From: Pisolithus tinctorius
Lineage: Eukaryota > Basidiomycota > Agaricomycetes > Boletales > Pisolithaceae
Assembly (NCBI GenBank): GCA_024663395.1
Contig: JANFAH010000003.1
Location: forward strand, 4,385,063 to 4,449,062
Direction of reading: 5' to 3'
DNA length: 64,000 bases
Within the stretch, counting starts at the first letter, position 1; each line of letters begins with the position of its first letter. Below are positions 1-10,404 of this stretch, piece after piece. The notes under the pieces are model-generated. The model was not told the DNA's origin, searched no databases, and saw only the letters and a list, made by a program, of their open reading frames with translations. The position numbers and the translations under genes were made by a program.

Positions 1-3000
1 CCATTCTTGATATCGAGCGACAACTTCTCGATGTCCATATCAAGATTCGGCCCAGCCTGCGTCAACCGCTCCGCCTCTGCTTCCAGCGAACGTAGATCCT
101 TCTGTGCTTCTTCCAGGCCACGCGCGGCTTCTTCACTCTCTTGTTCCCAGGCACGCAGCACCTCCGGCCTCACTGTTTCTGGGGCAAGCTTCGAGCTCAT
201 TCCACCGCGTGCAACGTGGGTTCCTCCACCGGACATTGTACCCGAGGCATCTATAAGTTGACCGGCAAGTGTAACAACACGCCAGCGCTTCGCACCGCCA
301 AACGCTATCCTGTTTGCCTGATCGAGGTCATTCGCGACAAGAGTGTTCCCGACAGCTTTATAGAATGCCGGGGCAAACTTGGGTTCCTTGGGTGTGATCA
401 AGTCGAACAAACGCGGTACATTCTCGGGCGTGGATATCCTTTCGTTCATCTTGTCGGTAGCGAGCTTTTCAAGTACCATGAATGATGCTCGTCCCACGTT
501 TTGTGTGCGCAGGGAATTGATGCATGCTTGACCTTGCTCGACGGTATCTACGACCATGTTATGGAGGGCACCGCACGCCGTGGACACCGCAACATCGTAT
601 TTATCATGGGATAGTTCCGAGGCTACCTAGTCGTCCCTAAGGAGACATTCAGTGGTAAACAGGGACAAAAAAAGGCTAGGACATACGTGAAAACCGTCGA
701 TGCGTCCTGTCTGCTTAAGTCGAGTAAGGTGATCAAGCACTCGGTTCTGGGATGTGTTAGCTGCCTTGCGATGCTCTCGCATCGTCCGTTCTTTGACGAA
801 GGGAATTCGCCTTTGATCGTAGTTCTTGCACACGAGCTTGTGCATCCTACAGGCGAGGTTAGCCATCGTGAGGTCAACTTCCAGAGAGTCGTACCCTGAA
901 CGTCTTGGCATGAGCCTGTAGCTCGCCCTGCATAGCAGCCTTCCTGGCTTTCAGATCTTGCAAGCTATTGAGCTAATCCTACGAGTCAATACGACGTAGT
1001 AGCACCTGACTGAATAACACCGACCTTCTCCTCCAGATTCACTTGCTTAGTCTCTAGGTCAGTCCCCGCATCTTTAACTGCGTCCTTGAGACCGGTAACC
1101 TTCTTGAGTAGAGCCTTCCCGCTCGCTCGTAGCCACGTCGATGCTAGCTTTCTTTGCATTGATCTTGGCGGTCCATGGTTGCAGTTCTTTCTGTTTGATT
1201 TCAATTTGGTCGTGGAATACCTGCGTCTTGTCTACGATGGTGGTAATAGCTGAGGGTGGTGCAAGACAATAGGGGGGGAACAAGACGCACCTTTGAGACC
1301 TATCACGGATGCTCTCGAGCACGTCCTCCTCCTTTCTGAGGTTAGCCTCGAGTTCCTCGATTTCGGCTCTCTTCTTTTCCATTTTCGAGGCACATTCTTT
1401 GATGGTCCGTTGAGCCTCAGTTTGAGCATGCTCGTCCTGTGTGGAAAGTTGTGAGTCGACAAATAACGGATCACCGCAGTGGAAAAACTTACATCTTGCA
1501 AGGACTTCTTCAACTTCTTCGCCTTTGTACTCGTATGTTTCCGCCGCTCCTCCAAACTAACGACCTGCTTTTCATGGGCAGTTTGATCCTTGATGGCTTC
1601 TTCTGCAGCAGCTTTGACTTCCTACAACAAGATGGTAAGTCAACACAAGGTTTCCAGAAACTGAGAGAAATCATCAGACCTCATACGCCTTCTGTCGGTC
1701 GACGAAGTGCTGCTCGAGCATGTTCAGATGCTCGATGTCACCTTATTTTGCTCTCGTTCAGTCGCTGAGCTCCTTTTCGATCCGTTCCTGCACACCTCAC
1801 AGCTATTAGTTGATGAAATAGGTTCAGACAAAAGAATCTCACAATCTGCTCGTTATATTTCTCTTCGTTGTCTAGACATTTCCACAGATACCATTGCCAC
1901 AGTCGACTTTTCGCGCGAACAGAGTCAGTTGTACAAACGCAGATAATCGAGAGCCTCGCGCCTCTGTGCTTCCAGCGCACTCTTCTCGCGCTCTACGATG
2001 CGTAGGCGATTCAGCTTCTCTGCACGATCCTCCGAAAGAGCCTCCATAGCCTGCGAGAGCTTCTTCAATTGGGGCTTTGTATGCATGATGTACCAATGAT
2101 ATCTTCGAGGTATTCGAGTAATCCATCTTCATGCTCGTTCTGTGCTTTGGGTTTCATCTGTGCAATGGATTCGACTTCCCCCTGGAAAAAAACGTGAACA
2201 CGTTCCAGACGAGGAAGAGGAACGAGGGAGTATGTACTTACCTGAAGTATAAGGAACCGCTTGTGGTCAAGATCGATCCCGCGCCCCTTCAGCAGCGCTT
2301 GCACTTCTGTGAAGCTACTATGACGACCAGTTGATGGTATACTTGCTTTGATTAGTTTTTGTTTGCAATCCGTGCCACGACGAGGTTTGAATCTGGCACA
2401 ACTTTGTATGCATCCGGTCCAGGCTAAGAATCCCTTTGAGCTGATACCCTCAGTGAAGGAACATTGTAACACACTAAATCAATGATATCACGGAAATGCA
2501 CCTCCACGCTACACTCATCCAGGTCCGGATATCGCGCCGAGTTATGGATCAGTTCTGAGAGTTTTACCTTGCCGCATCTTTGATGCACGGTATCCAAACA
2601 CGAACAACAGAGCATCTATGGTGTTCGACTTGCCCGAACCGTTCGGACCTACGATCGCAGAAAAAGACTGCCAGATCTTCAGCATTTTACGAGTTACATC
2701 CAATATATTCATACTCACCTTGTGGAAGGGCCCGATCTCCTGACGGCCTGCGTAACTCTTGAAGTTAACCAACGCTATCTTGTGGATCACCAAGCGGGAT
2801 CTTGGTCCACTGGGCTCCTCGGCAGGGGATATTTGTATCTGCGATTGAGGTTTAGGTCTCGGTTCTCTAGGTTCCAAAAGCGATTTTTCCTCCTCATCGG
2901 TGACGGCTAGTGCGGCACGCTTGCTTCGATTGACTGGGAGGAATTACCCTTCGCGTCCTGTCGTCTAGGAACGCATCGGCGATCCTTTAAACGTCTGGTC

Positions 3001-3910
3001 AAATCCATCCAAGTCGTCGCCATCATAACCACGAGATGCCGGGTGCGAGAGCTTCCGGGCGGGAGTACTGGGGAAAGAATTCCGTGGTCGAGGAGTTGAT
3101 GCATCGCCTGCGTCATCGGCATTTGACTGTTGAGCAGTGAGCTCCTCCTGATCACTGGGTGCTTTTCCAGACGATTGGACGAGGTCGGCCACGTCTGGAT
3201 TGGGACTTCCCAGCAGTTTGCTTTCGGCCCTTTGGGACAGGAAGAACATCAGTCATCCGAGTCGTCTTCCGAGGGAGGGATAACTTCATTCTTCGACGTC
3301 ACTCTCAAGTTGCACAGGCTTCCGACTTGCGCGCGTAGTTGCTCTCGAGGAAGGGGGTTTGGCAGATGTTCCGACGCGATCTAGACACTGGTTTGACCTC
3401 TTCCGTCCTCCTCCTTCGTCTCGCTCAGCTTCTACGACTGCTTTACCTCTCCTTCCCCGTCCAGGCTTCTTCGGCGGTTCCTTCATCTTCTTCCACTCTC
3501 ACGACTTCCTCTTCATCCTCTTCGTCTTTCTCTGTAGAATTTCGCGACTTCTTACGCGCCCTGGGTGCCTCACTTTCCTCAGTTACCTGGTCCTCCTCGC
3601 AGCCCTTCTTCCTCTTCACCCTCTTCCTTCCTCAACCTCCCTGCAATTTTCCTCCTCTAGTGGATGCACGCGTACTCCGGGATGCTCTTGACGGTACGCC
3701 TACGCTCGACGCTTCTCGATGAACGACCCACGGGTCCTCGACGACGACGATGACGGTCTCGTACCCAGCTTCGATACGTTCTCCTTCTCTGGCTCGTTTT
3801 CGGTTTCGTTTAGTGCTGCTGATTGACCGCGTTTGCGTTTGGAGCCACTGGATGTAGGTGCCACAGCTGGCGCAGGCTCAGCGGATGCAGCGAGTCGAAC
3901 GTGAAGACCT
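1..3910 (-). CDS. SMC4: Condensin subunit SMC4 (partial, several frame breaks)
   Basis: ATPase core subunit of condensin, which compacts mitotic chromosomes in the nucleus. The N-terminal head is at about 2,870-2,470: the ABC-type Walker A GPNGSGKS is preceded by [16 protein letters not shown] and followed by [12 protein letters not shown], which is diagnostic for SMC4. Coiled coil follows (about 2,300-900). The hinge, with [20 protein letters not shown] and a glycine-rich [11 protein letters not shown] segment, lies at about 600-200. The second head lies beyond the left edge. An acidic, Lys/Ser-rich low-complexity N terminus fills about 3,900-2,950 and its start codon is uncertain. Many short introns are present, for example one splitting [10 protein letters not shown] at about 2,720. 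Frame changes without a usable intron occur near 2,562 (an A4 run on the coding strand), 2,331-2,355 and 606. Because SMC4 is essential, this is either a decayed extra copy or contains assembly indels. The identity is secure; the exact exon model is not. Confidence 0.85.
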
Positions 3911-4213
3911 TCGGGGAGGCATCGGTGACAATGTACTACGTTCTTGCCAAATCAGCTAGTGTAACACGAGTGATTCTGATAGCCTTGACCAGGACTGAGT
4001 CCTGGCCCGGACAGCGTTTGAACTTTGCAGGTACTGTGTTTGATGACGCGCGATGCCAATCGTCTCAAAGTCACGAGATACGGATCACGTGGGTCGCGAC
4101 ATTGACAAGATTAGATAAGATTTTGAAGAACACGATATCCAAGTGAGATACATAAAATCGAAATCAGGTCAAGTACAGCCCTCACATCGCTGCCCAGCCT
4201 TCCGAAATACCCT
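3911..4213. other. Intergenic, SMC4 5' side / MET1 3' side
   Basis: About 300 bp between the upstream end of SMC4 and the 3' end of the MET1 remnant. No coding segment, repeat or RNA gene is recognised. It should hold the SMC4 promoter, but no clear TATA box was seen. Confidence 0.4.
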
Positions 4214-6252
4214 CTACTTACATTCCATCCTTCGTCCACCCAGCCACCGCTTCACCCTCTCCTCATCACCTCCTTCCCCTTCTTCCAATACACGAACGTC
4301 TCCGTGCCCATGCAAAGCAAGAACAGCCCAACCCACTACGATCATCCCAGGAGGACGCTGCGCCCCCAAACTCTCCAGTGCTGTACACACATCAGCAAGC
4401 GTGGACACGAGCACCCGCTGGTCCGGCATCGACCCACGCTCGATGATGGCAATCGGGGTAGTTGGAGGGATAGGGCGAGCCATCTCTTCTACCCTCGCCT
4501 TTTGAATCACCCTCAGAAGTTGTGCTGAACGCGGAATATCCGAGAAGTGCACCGACCTACCTCCGTAAGACGAGCGACACCCATCAAAATCAGCAACGTC
4601 CGAGAGCGCTCGTATCCCGGTAACCGCACTTCTTTGCCCTGTCGTCCAACACCAGTACAGACTACAAATGTCTCCGCAACACCACGTTGTGTCACAGGGA
4701 TCCCCGCAAATGTCGGGGCTGCGAAGCGCCGAAGATACGCCCGGTACTGACAAGGGGCTCAAACCCGTGTGAACGGAAGTAGAGTACCTCCTCGCCTGCG
4801 CGACCATATACAACTGGATCCCCTTGTTTTAGCTACATTGGCGACTCGAGACTGACTTCCATAGTGACATAGTAGCAGTATACGTACTCGAACGACTGTC
4901 AATCCGCGCCTAGGCAGCTTCTACAGCAGCCTCCATCATCTCCGTTTGCGCGCCGTCTGCATTGCCAGGGAACTTGCGTGCAATCCGTAGCTTCGACATG
5001 TTGTGGTATCAATTCCAGAACAGCCTGAGGGTACGAGCTTGTCGGACAAGACAAGGTCTGCGTGTTTGGTTAGGGCATTATGTGTAGCAAGTGTCAGCAA
5101 CGACGGATGACCAGGGCCAGAGCCGACGAGTAGGATACGCCCTTCCTTCTTGGATGAAATAGGGTGAAATGGATTGCCAATCCGTGTTGCGATCGTAGTT
5201 CCATCTGCTAAAGGAGGCAGGGACTGCGAAGACGACTAATTCTCCGTGATTATTTTGTCCTACGGACGGTAGCCCAATACTACCGCTTAGCACCTGCCCG
5301 CATCTCGGGCTCAGTAAGAGCAGAAAGCCGGGAGATAGGCCAGTACTCGCTGACTTGTGCGACCCACCGCATCCTGCGTCTGACTGCTTCGGCTACGCTC
5401 TCCGGTTCATCCGCTCGCCGAATCGGTACCGGCTGATTAGGAGTGTTCACACTCGTATCCTCTGCATCACCATTCTCCCCTTCCGTATCCAAATCAACGT
5501 CATTTTTCTCATCTACTGCGTCGCTTCCTTCTGCCTTGCGTTCTTGCTCACGCGCTAGTCTCCTGAGTTGGCCGACAGCGCATGACCGCACCTCCAAGTT
5601 CCTTTGGTAGGGCATGCAACAAGCTTCTCGTCGTATACGACTAACGAGGCGACAACCCTCCCCATTAGCTGTGACACCGAGTTGCATTCGAACTCTTAGC
5701 GCCCGTAGTTGGATCGACGAAGCGATGCGTAGGATGCGAAGTAAAAGTCGCAGAGTGCTGGCATATCTGCGACGTTGAACGGGTATACGGTAGGCTCGAC
5801 ATATTCGAGCAATATGCGGTGCCGAGGAATCCGAGTGCGGGACGAGAATGAGGGGGATAGCGTACCGGTTACACAGACAAGGGAAATAGAGGGTGTCTTG
5901 GCTAGATATGCGTCGAGCGCAGTGATGTCCTGCTCCAAGTCAAGGTCCGCCTCGACTCCGGGCGAGGATGCGCCCATCTAGTGCACCGACGTTGTCCCAT
6001 ACAGCTGTCAGACAAAAGTGTATCCCAGTCGAGCACGGACACCTGGCCCTGTCGGGCCCGCCATTGCAACTCGTCACAAACGGCCTGTAAACCCCCTCGG
6101 ACGAGTACGACAACATTCGCATCTGCCTCGAGAGACACATAAGCACGGGATGCAGCAAGTGCATCCCCGCCGATGACCAGTACCGTCTTCTTCTGAACTC
6201 GGAACGACAGAAGTAGTGAGGCCCCGCCTGTGAATGGTGAGAATGGTTCCAT
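4214..6252 (-). pseudogene. MET1: Uroporphyrinogen-III C-methyltransferase / siroheme synthase (MET1 type), frame-broken
   Basis: Siroheme biosynthesis enzyme needed for sulfite reductase, in the fused fungal form: an N-terminal Met8-like NAD-binding domain and a C-terminal SUMT domain. The start MEPFSPFTGGASLLLSFRV is followed by KTVLVIGGDALAASRAYVSL (Rossmann strand) at 6,252-5,980. An acidic linker lies at about 5,600-5,400. The SUMT S-adenosylmethionine loop VGSGPGHPSLLTLATHNAL is at about 5,140-5,080, ADLVLSDKLVP follows, and VPGVSSAL and the RPIPPTTPIAIIERGS block lie at 4,750-4,420. The blocks are collinear and well conserved but fall in different frames, with at least five shifts (for example around 5,720-5,660, 5,150, 4,990, 4,720 and 4,560) that no GT-AG intron explains. 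Its 5' half is duplicated at 18.4-19.0 kb, so both copies here are damaged. It lies head to head with SRP14. Confidence 0.8.
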
Positions 6253-6482
6253 CTCGACAGAGTCGTTTGACTATCAGCAAGAAAAAGAGGTCAGGTTTTA
6301 TAGGCAGAAAGATAGGCTTGGCCGTTCGTTATCTTGAGCTCGCCCCTGCGGCGTCATTATCATTGAATATCCTCCACGTCAAGCAGATAGGACATTTGCA
6401 GCGTCATCATGAGCAATGCTACTAAGCGCTTAGTCAGCGTAATCAATCTGTCTTAGCTGCTCGCTCCGCTGCAAGCCGTCTG
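6253..6482. promoter_or_regulatory. Divergent MET1/SRP14 intergenic region
   Basis: A 230-bp gap between divergently oriented genes, so it probably contains both promoters. No clean TATA box or repeated operator-like motif was seen. This is inferred from gene orientation only. Confidence 0.35.
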
Positions 6483-7179
6483 ATGCACCTCGTCGACAAC
6501 AACACTGTGAGCATATCCGCAATTCACTTACTTTGCCAACCATCAACGATTCCGATAGTTCATAAAGCGGCTTGAAGAGCTATTCGAGGCGACCAAGGAC
6601 AAGGGGACTGTATGGCTCACCCATAAGCGACGTGAGTATTCGAGTCCTGTTAGTTCACCACCGTGATCATGCATTCTGATGCGTTCGCGTGGTCTGCATA
6701 CAGTGACATATGATGGAGAAGACGTAGTGATGCATGATGGGGATAAATCCAACAAGGAATACCTCTGTCTCGTGCGGGTCACAGACGGCAACAAAACGCA
6801 GTTTTCCACACATGTATGTCCATCCCCCACCATTGCGATCGTGGATATATAGAGGTGATCGGTCTGTCCCGTTCGCCGCTAACTATTCCAGGTGAAACCC
6901 GCAGATTTAATGAAATTTCACGCTGCCTATGGATCGCTCCTCAAAGCGTCCTTTACCACTCTTCGCAAACGAGACAAAAAGCGAGAAAAACATCGCGCCG
7001 AACAAGTTGCGCGACGCAAACAACGTATGGCGGAGCCTGTCATCATTAAGGGTCCAAAGAGGGGTAATGGACGAAAGAAGAGGCAACGACAAGTCAAGGC
7101 TGCCATCAAACTAGAGGCCGCGAAGGAACGGGCAGCTAAGAAGGAAGAGACGAGAAGCAAATTACAGTTTCCGGCATAG
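6483..7179 (+). CDS. SRP14: Signal recognition particle 14 kDa subunit (SRP14), four exons
   Basis: Alu-domain subunit of the signal recognition particle, which with SRP9 binds SRP RNA and slows translation elongation in the cytosol. Exons: 6483-6506, 6559-6631, 6704-6813 and 6892-7179, all with GT-AG introns of about 50-80 nt, giving 164 residues. The reading begins MHLVDNNT, then FIKRLEELFEATKDKGTVWL. Exon 3 gives LTYDGEDVVMHDGDKS. Exon 4 carries the family hallmark FHAAYGSLLKAS followed by TLRKRDKKREKHRAEQ and a Lys/Arg/Ala-rich tail. No frame break was found. A decayed second copy sits at 19,085-19,711. The chosen ATG gives an N terminus of normal length with a short first exon, as expected for the family. 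Confidence 0.93.
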
Positions 7180-7670
7180 CTTCCAACTCATGGTAATGCT
7201 CGTGTTTGTAGACATGTACAGGAGCGCTACGCCCGTCGTGACACTATTGATCAGACTTTAGCATCTCACTTCTGTCCCCCGCAACTTGTGCACTCCCAAC
7301 ATATTGTTACTCGCAGCTGACGTTCACATTCAACTTGTCGACCCTGCGCTCAACTATAAGCACTGCCCAAAGAGAAATGCCGTTACACATTACGGCTGTC
7401 CAGATTCTCGTGGGTCTGCCTCATGGCACACCACATGCTGTAGTTGCTGTGCTACTTGGGAAAGTATAAGTACAGATCAGACTAGGTCGTTCGACCTACT
7501 CACCTCCAGTCCTCGTATACATAGGTCATCCGCGTGTTTTATCCACACGTACCATTACGGCCCGACGCTTCGTGTTTCCTATTCACGATTTGGGCTTCTT
7601 TCACTTGTGAGTTTGCACAAGATGATCGTTAAACATTCCTAACAGGCTCATATCTGGTTGCAGCTAAACG
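7180..7670. promoter_or_regulatory. SRP14 3' flank and copy A upstream region (duplicated in the window)
   Basis: This 490-bp stretch holds no gene. Its right half resembles the sequence before copy B (15,690-15,853) and copy C (19,990-20,217): shared stretches include GCTACTTGGGAAAGTATAAG, a GTGAGTTT segment, and GATGATCGTTAAACATTCC or close variants just before the ATG. It is therefore probably the promoter and 5' leader of the duplicated zinc-finger family, copied together with the coding region. Confidence 0.5.
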
Positions 7671-9660
7671 ATGTCTTCGTCCGGGGATGCCATACTACCG
7701 GTGACACATAAGTATGGACCTGCATTTCAGCCTCCCTTTTGTCTGATTTACATGATAATACAGCAACTCTTTTACTCTATCTGATGCTGTGGAACTTGTA
7801 CGTGCAGTCCTGAGAGTTTTAGCTCGTGGATCTTGACAACAACACTCAATTTTTCCCCTGGGTGTTTTTCGCGTGGTGAGCACTGGGCGCTAGGTGCAGC
7901 TAATTATGTAATAACCTACTCATATCTGGATAGTGCGGACATACTTCATAGCATCTCCCAGCTAGCGTACGATCCAAGTGTGTTGTGTATTACTTGTGTT
8001 ATTTCCTCCGATTCACACAACGGCACAGTCATCCGCCGAGTCTCTGCCGCTATACGGATCCAGACGGCAATCAATGCTTGCAATTCATCACGTACGATAC
8101 CGTTTCCCATCACCTTGGTGTTGTGCATGGGATAATGAACATTTCTGCGAATGTTTTCATTCGCTGTGGGTGGCATGACTGTGGGCGGGAAGTCAAACGC
8201 AAATCTTTTCTTCGTCATTTCAGGGAACTACATTTAGGGTACAGGCGGACTTTGGGTGTGGGTATTAGTTCTTGATGTTCTGTCCTTGGGGTTTAGACGT
8301 CCACTCTGCAGCATGCAGCCACAAGCAAGACGGAAGAAGTGGAGAGAAAGCGAGAAGCACATGGCGATTTTCTCGATATTGGCAGAAAAGTGTCAGAATC
8401 AGGGGTACGCATGATTCAGGTCACGACAGTCTTCTCTATCTAATCTTCAATGATACCAGGTTATCTGGCAACGAGAGTCAGCGGAGGAGCAAGAAGACGC
8501 CGAAGGACACAGTGATTCTGCCCATACGGATAGAAACGAGTCGGAATCAGTGGTACGCATGATCCGCGCCATGATAGTCCTCCCATTGTGACCTTGGATG
8601 GCATTACAGATTTTGCCGCCAGACGAGGAAGAGACGGAGCGAGAAGATGCTGACCGGGAGGTTGAATTTTCCTATCCAGAAAGTAGTGAGCCAGAACCCC
8701 ATGTATACGTGACTCACACCACTACGGACCCCTATTTGTAACAGGGCCTGCCTTTTGGGATTTTGGAGCCAACCCTTTACCCCCAGTCACACAGCTCAAA
8801 CCACCAAAGGCGGGCATGATATCAAAATTGTCAAAGCTTTGGCGGTGGAGGCAAAAATCGCCTCAGTGTACCCAAGAGAAGACATGGACTTCACAGGAAA
8901 TTATACACGCTGCGCGATGCAAGGAGGTGTGTCTTTAATGTAGCATTAGTACTGTTCACATCTTGAACTAACACATATAGCGCCTGATTGTTTTACCTTG
9001 GAAAGCAGATCGGTGGGCGCGGCAGCGAAGCCAGACAGATCGGGTAGGTTGTTGAAAATTTTCCTCGCTGTTCGTAGTTCTCTAATGTCTTCATAGCACC
9101 GCGCGACTAATGAAAGCGAACACTCGAGTCAACACAGAGACCGTCAGAGTACCGTTGATACATCATTGCATCGGGTAAGTGGCTCTTCATTCTGTTTGCT
9201 TTTCGCGGACCTCTAACGTGTCTATAGCCCGACACCGTAACATCCACGGCTGACTCCAGAGTTGGACAGACAAGTGATGGTGAACACGCATCAGGCTGTT
9301 ATGTGTGCCATTTCAAACGCGAGTCGTCCTACTTTTTCTGCTGTGCTTCTTTGCTAATTGCATGCAACAGCGTTGCGATCGAGTCAAGCTTCGATGCAAT
9401 GGCAGCTAGATATTACGAGACGATCTCAGAGGGGTGCGACTGCGACTGTGGGCGGCCTATGCACTGTCGCGGTTTGCAGCTTGCAGACTATTGGTGTGCA
9501 TATTCCAACACCCATTCCGGTTGTAAACCATGCTATCTACATACAACCATACCCCGTCACGTATCCATATGGACGCATTTCTGTAGAGAACGAATGCCTT
9601 GCAGCGATCTGGATGCTTCTCTCTACTTGTAGTTGCATATACTTTCTTGATTTGTGAAAG
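7671..9660 (+). pseudogene. Zinc-finger/acidic-repeat family, copy A (degraded)
   Basis: Unrecognised family; function unknown. It starts with ATGTCTTC at 7671. Homologous positions to copy C are readable: a C2H2-like segment at about 8,030-8,265 (TDPDGNQCLQF, CGWHDCGRE, FLRHFRELHLG), a KREAHGDFLDIGRKVSESG exon, then the phase-0 acidic exons VIWQRESAEEQEDAE (8,461-8,551) and ILPPDEEETEREDADRE (8,610-8,700). The SKLSKLWRWRQKSP and QEIIHAARCKE block (about 8,820-8,930) and two more exons lead to a Cys-rich hydrophobic C-terminal exon (CHFKRESSYFFCCASLLIAC at about 9,302-9,370). The first zinc-finger cysteine pair is weak, and a TAA at about 8,738 interrupts the reading relative to copy C, so copy A is probably not functional unless spliced differently. 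Confidence 0.55.
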
Positions 9661-9665
9661 CCCTC

Positions 9666-9959
9666 TCAGGATGGCTCTCTCAACTTCAACCCCCCAAGAC
9701 CTCGCATCACCCGTGATCTAACGATACAACCCAACACTGCAAGTGCAGTGATGTTGGTTGTTCCCCCAGTGATCCTGTACAAGGCTCGTCGCCGGTAATG
9801 ATTGTTGGCATTGATGATAACAACGAGGCTGGGCGTATTACCAAGTATTACCCCTCCCTGGGATGCCCAACAGGTAGGATACCTATCGGAACGAGTATAT
9901 ATAACCCGGCATGTTCGCTGTGGAGCCTTCAATACGGATGCCAGAAACGTGTTGGCCAA
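9666..9959 (-). CDS. Hypothetical protein remnant, duplicated downstream of copies A and C
   Basis: An ORF of 97 residues on the minus strand, not recognised. It contains PSLVVIINANNHYRRRAL then YRITGGTTNITALAVLGCIV. A similar but frame-broken minus-strand reading lies after copy C (about 24,350-24,700: IVKIVVINGD, LHRITG). This supports a real, duplicated coding or transcribed unit rather than a chance ORF. No signal peptide, motif or start context allows a functional call. Confidence 0.35.
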   Translation of the reverse strand: MANTFLASVLKAPQRTCRVIYTRSDRYPTCWASQGGVILGNTPSLVVIINANNHYRRRALYRITGGTTNITALAVLGCIVRSRVMRGLGGLKLREPS

Positions 9960-10404
9960 ACAGGGTGAGGCTGAGCTATGGGCGGCAATCCTGTGCTTTG
10001 CGCTTCAACGGCCACTCTCACATTATAGACGTCCACCAACCGTTGGGCCACTGGTAAGTTGCCCCCAAGTTCTTCAATCTACGTGACCTACTCAAGCAGC
10101 AAATTTTCTCTCTTCTCTCCAGCCAACCCTCACCCCCTGCATCAATCGGTTAAGTTCCGACAGAACCATCATTGCGCTGCATTTTGGCATACAAGGTTGC
10201 TTGATCCCATTGCTTTCTCGTTGTCAAGGGCAAGGTGTGGTTCTATTATACCTGTCTCATTGCGGCTCAGTTACTGAACCTGCCCCAAAGGACAGAACCA
10301 TTTCTTATCCTGTATATCCTCTCAGCACAACGGCATTCAATGGATCCGACAGTCGTCATTTCCCGCAAGCGAGCAAAGTTGGAACGCTGTCCCTCCAGGA
10401 CATA
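9960..10404. other. Intergenic before TPR-HET gene
   Basis: About 440 bp in which no conserved coding segment was recognised. It should contain the 5' region of the TPR-HET gene. No repeat or RNA gene was seen. Confidence 0.35.

Noticed and set aside
7..485. Plus-strand ORFs over the SMC4 hinge
   Set aside because: The minus strand gives the well conserved SMC4 hinge over the same bases; the plus ORFs are shadows.
3339..3722. Ser/Phe-rich plus-strand ORFs
   Set aside because: They are the complement of the acidic, Lys/Glu-rich SMC4 N terminus; no domain or intron support.
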